Assembly: GCA_016295275.1 (NCBI GenBank)
Contig: JAEDLN010000124.1
Location: 1 to 7,270 of the forward strand
DNA length: 7,270 nucleotides
Reading direction: 5' to 3'
Source: Kiritimatiellia bacterium
GTDB taxonomy: Bacteria > Verrucomicrobiota > Kiritimatiellia > RFP12 > UBA3636
A program made the position numbers and the translations under genes. Under the pieces are notes generated by a model. It did not search any database. It saw only the letters and a program-made list of their open reading frames with translations, and was not told the DNA's origin. Shown one piece after another: positions 7,047 to 7,270 of this stretch. Positions within the stretch are counted from its first letter, which is position 1. Each line of letters begins with the position of its first letter.

Positions 7047-7075
7047 AGCGTATCGTTTTCTGGATTGTTTTTCAA
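7047..7075 (-). promoter_or_regulatory. Possible promoter of the ferredoxin-sensor-phosphatase operon
   Basis: On the minus strand, TTGAAA (7075-7070) is followed after exactly 17 bases by TACGCT (7052-7047), about 40 bases before the ferredoxin ATG. The -35 box matches the sigma-70 consensus at 5 of 6 positions, but the -10 box at only 3 of 6. It is a weak call supported mainly by position and spacing. Confidence 0.3.
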
Positions 7076-7160
7076 TCTGAAAAGGAGCCGTCCGGGTGGC
7101 GATTGTCTAGCCACGCTGTTTTTACGGTTTTCAAAGGGAGCCATCGGAAACCACTCAAAG

Positions 7161-7180
7161 TCTTTGTGTTCCTTTGTGTT
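7161..7180. repeat. Tandem 10-base motif tctttgtgtt / cctttgtgtt
   Basis: Two abutting 10-base units differ only at the first base. Read on the minus strand they give aacacaaagg and aacacaaaga. Motifs of this acacaaag type recur between genes in a number of bacterial genomes. The surrounding 7081-7203 holds no credible gene. A short minus-strand open frame from 7269 to 7072 crosses the repeats, has no family motif, and I take it as spurious. Confidence 0.55.
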
Positions 7181-7203
7181 GAAAAATTCGCGCGCCGCCC
7201 CAC

Positions 7204-7238
7204 CGCCCTACCGCCATTACGCACGCAATATCCGCACG
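7204..7238 (-). repeat. 35-base repeat element, right copy (inverted)
   Basis: The reverse complement matches 123-157 at 30 of 35 positions, with the 17 bases cgccctaccgccattac (7204-7220) exact. It begins about 24 bases beyond the TTTGTGTT tandem and is followed by the edge repeat at 7247-7270. Confidence 0.75.
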
Positions 7239-7246
7239 GCCACGCG

Positions 7247-7270
7247 GCGATGCGGCGCGATCGGGACATC
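7247..7270 (+). repeat. Dispersed repeat, right copy of the 24-base direct pair, cut by the window edge
   Basis: Matches 10-33 at 21 of 24 positions in direct orientation. Because the window ends here, its true length is unknown. Confidence 0.6.

Noticed and set aside
7096..7125. Possible terminator: gtggc / gccac stem followed by gtttttacgg
   Set aside because: The stem has only 5 pairs with a 9-base loop, and the T-run starts a few bases later; too weak to call.
7072..7269. A 65-codon minus-strand frame at the right edge, possibly a partial gene
   Set aside because: It runs straight through the TTTGTGTT tandem and the GC-rich repeat, with no domain motif. It is most likely a spurious frame produced by the repeat element.
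1..7270. Transposon or insertion sequence bounded by the inverted repeats
   Set aside because: No transposase, integrase or target-site duplication is seen. The genes inside are ordinary intact metabolic and sensory genes, so dispersed intergenic repeats are the simpler explanation.

Overview
The window is bacterial and carries four intact genes in two convergent blocks. GC-rich, repeat-laden intergenic DNA lies at both ends. The protein-coding part has moderately high GC. The first ~420 bases are far richer (48 of the first 60 bases are G or C) and share related sequences, in both orientations, with the last ~70 bases. Taxonomy cannot be fixed from the sequence. An [FeFe]-hydrogenase sensor module, a cytosolic-type GH38 alpha-mannosidase and GC-rich dispersed intergenic repeats suggest an anaerobic, sugar-fermenting bacterium. 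My weak guess is a gut or sediment member of the Verrucomicrobiota/Lentisphaerota group; Firmicutes or Spirochaetes are not excluded.

Layout. Positions 1-420 are GC-rich repeats with no credible gene. Positions 421-520 are a sharply more AT-rich promoter and leader. Positions 521-3655 (+) encode a full-length GH38 alpha-mannosidase behind a good Shine-Dalgarno site. Positions 3681-3740 form a strong hairpin that can act as terminator for both converging units. The minus-strand operon, read from right to left, is a thioredoxin-like [2Fe-2S] ferredoxin (7007-6759), then a group C / HydS-like [FeFe]-hydrogenase sensor with two N-terminal [4Fe-4S] motifs, an H-cluster domain, an extra four-cysteine Fe-S motif and a PAS domain (6695-4956), then a SpoIIE/PP2C-type serine phosphatase with a long C-terminal extension (4959-3760). 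The last two genes overlap by 4 bases (ATGA). Positions 7008-7270 hold a possible promoter, a TTTGTGTT tandem motif and the right-hand repeat copies.

How it works together (inference): the three minus-strand genes look like a redox or hydrogen signalling unit. The ferredoxin would pass electrons, the hydrogenase-like protein would sense H2 or redox state through its H-cluster and Fe-S chain, and the PAS domain and phosphatase would turn that into dephosphorylation of an unknown protein. No catalytic hydrogenase, NuoE/NuoF-like subunit, kinase, anti-sigma factor or anti-sigma antagonist is encoded in the window, and the unit ends at a terminator. The mannosidase has no evident functional link to it.
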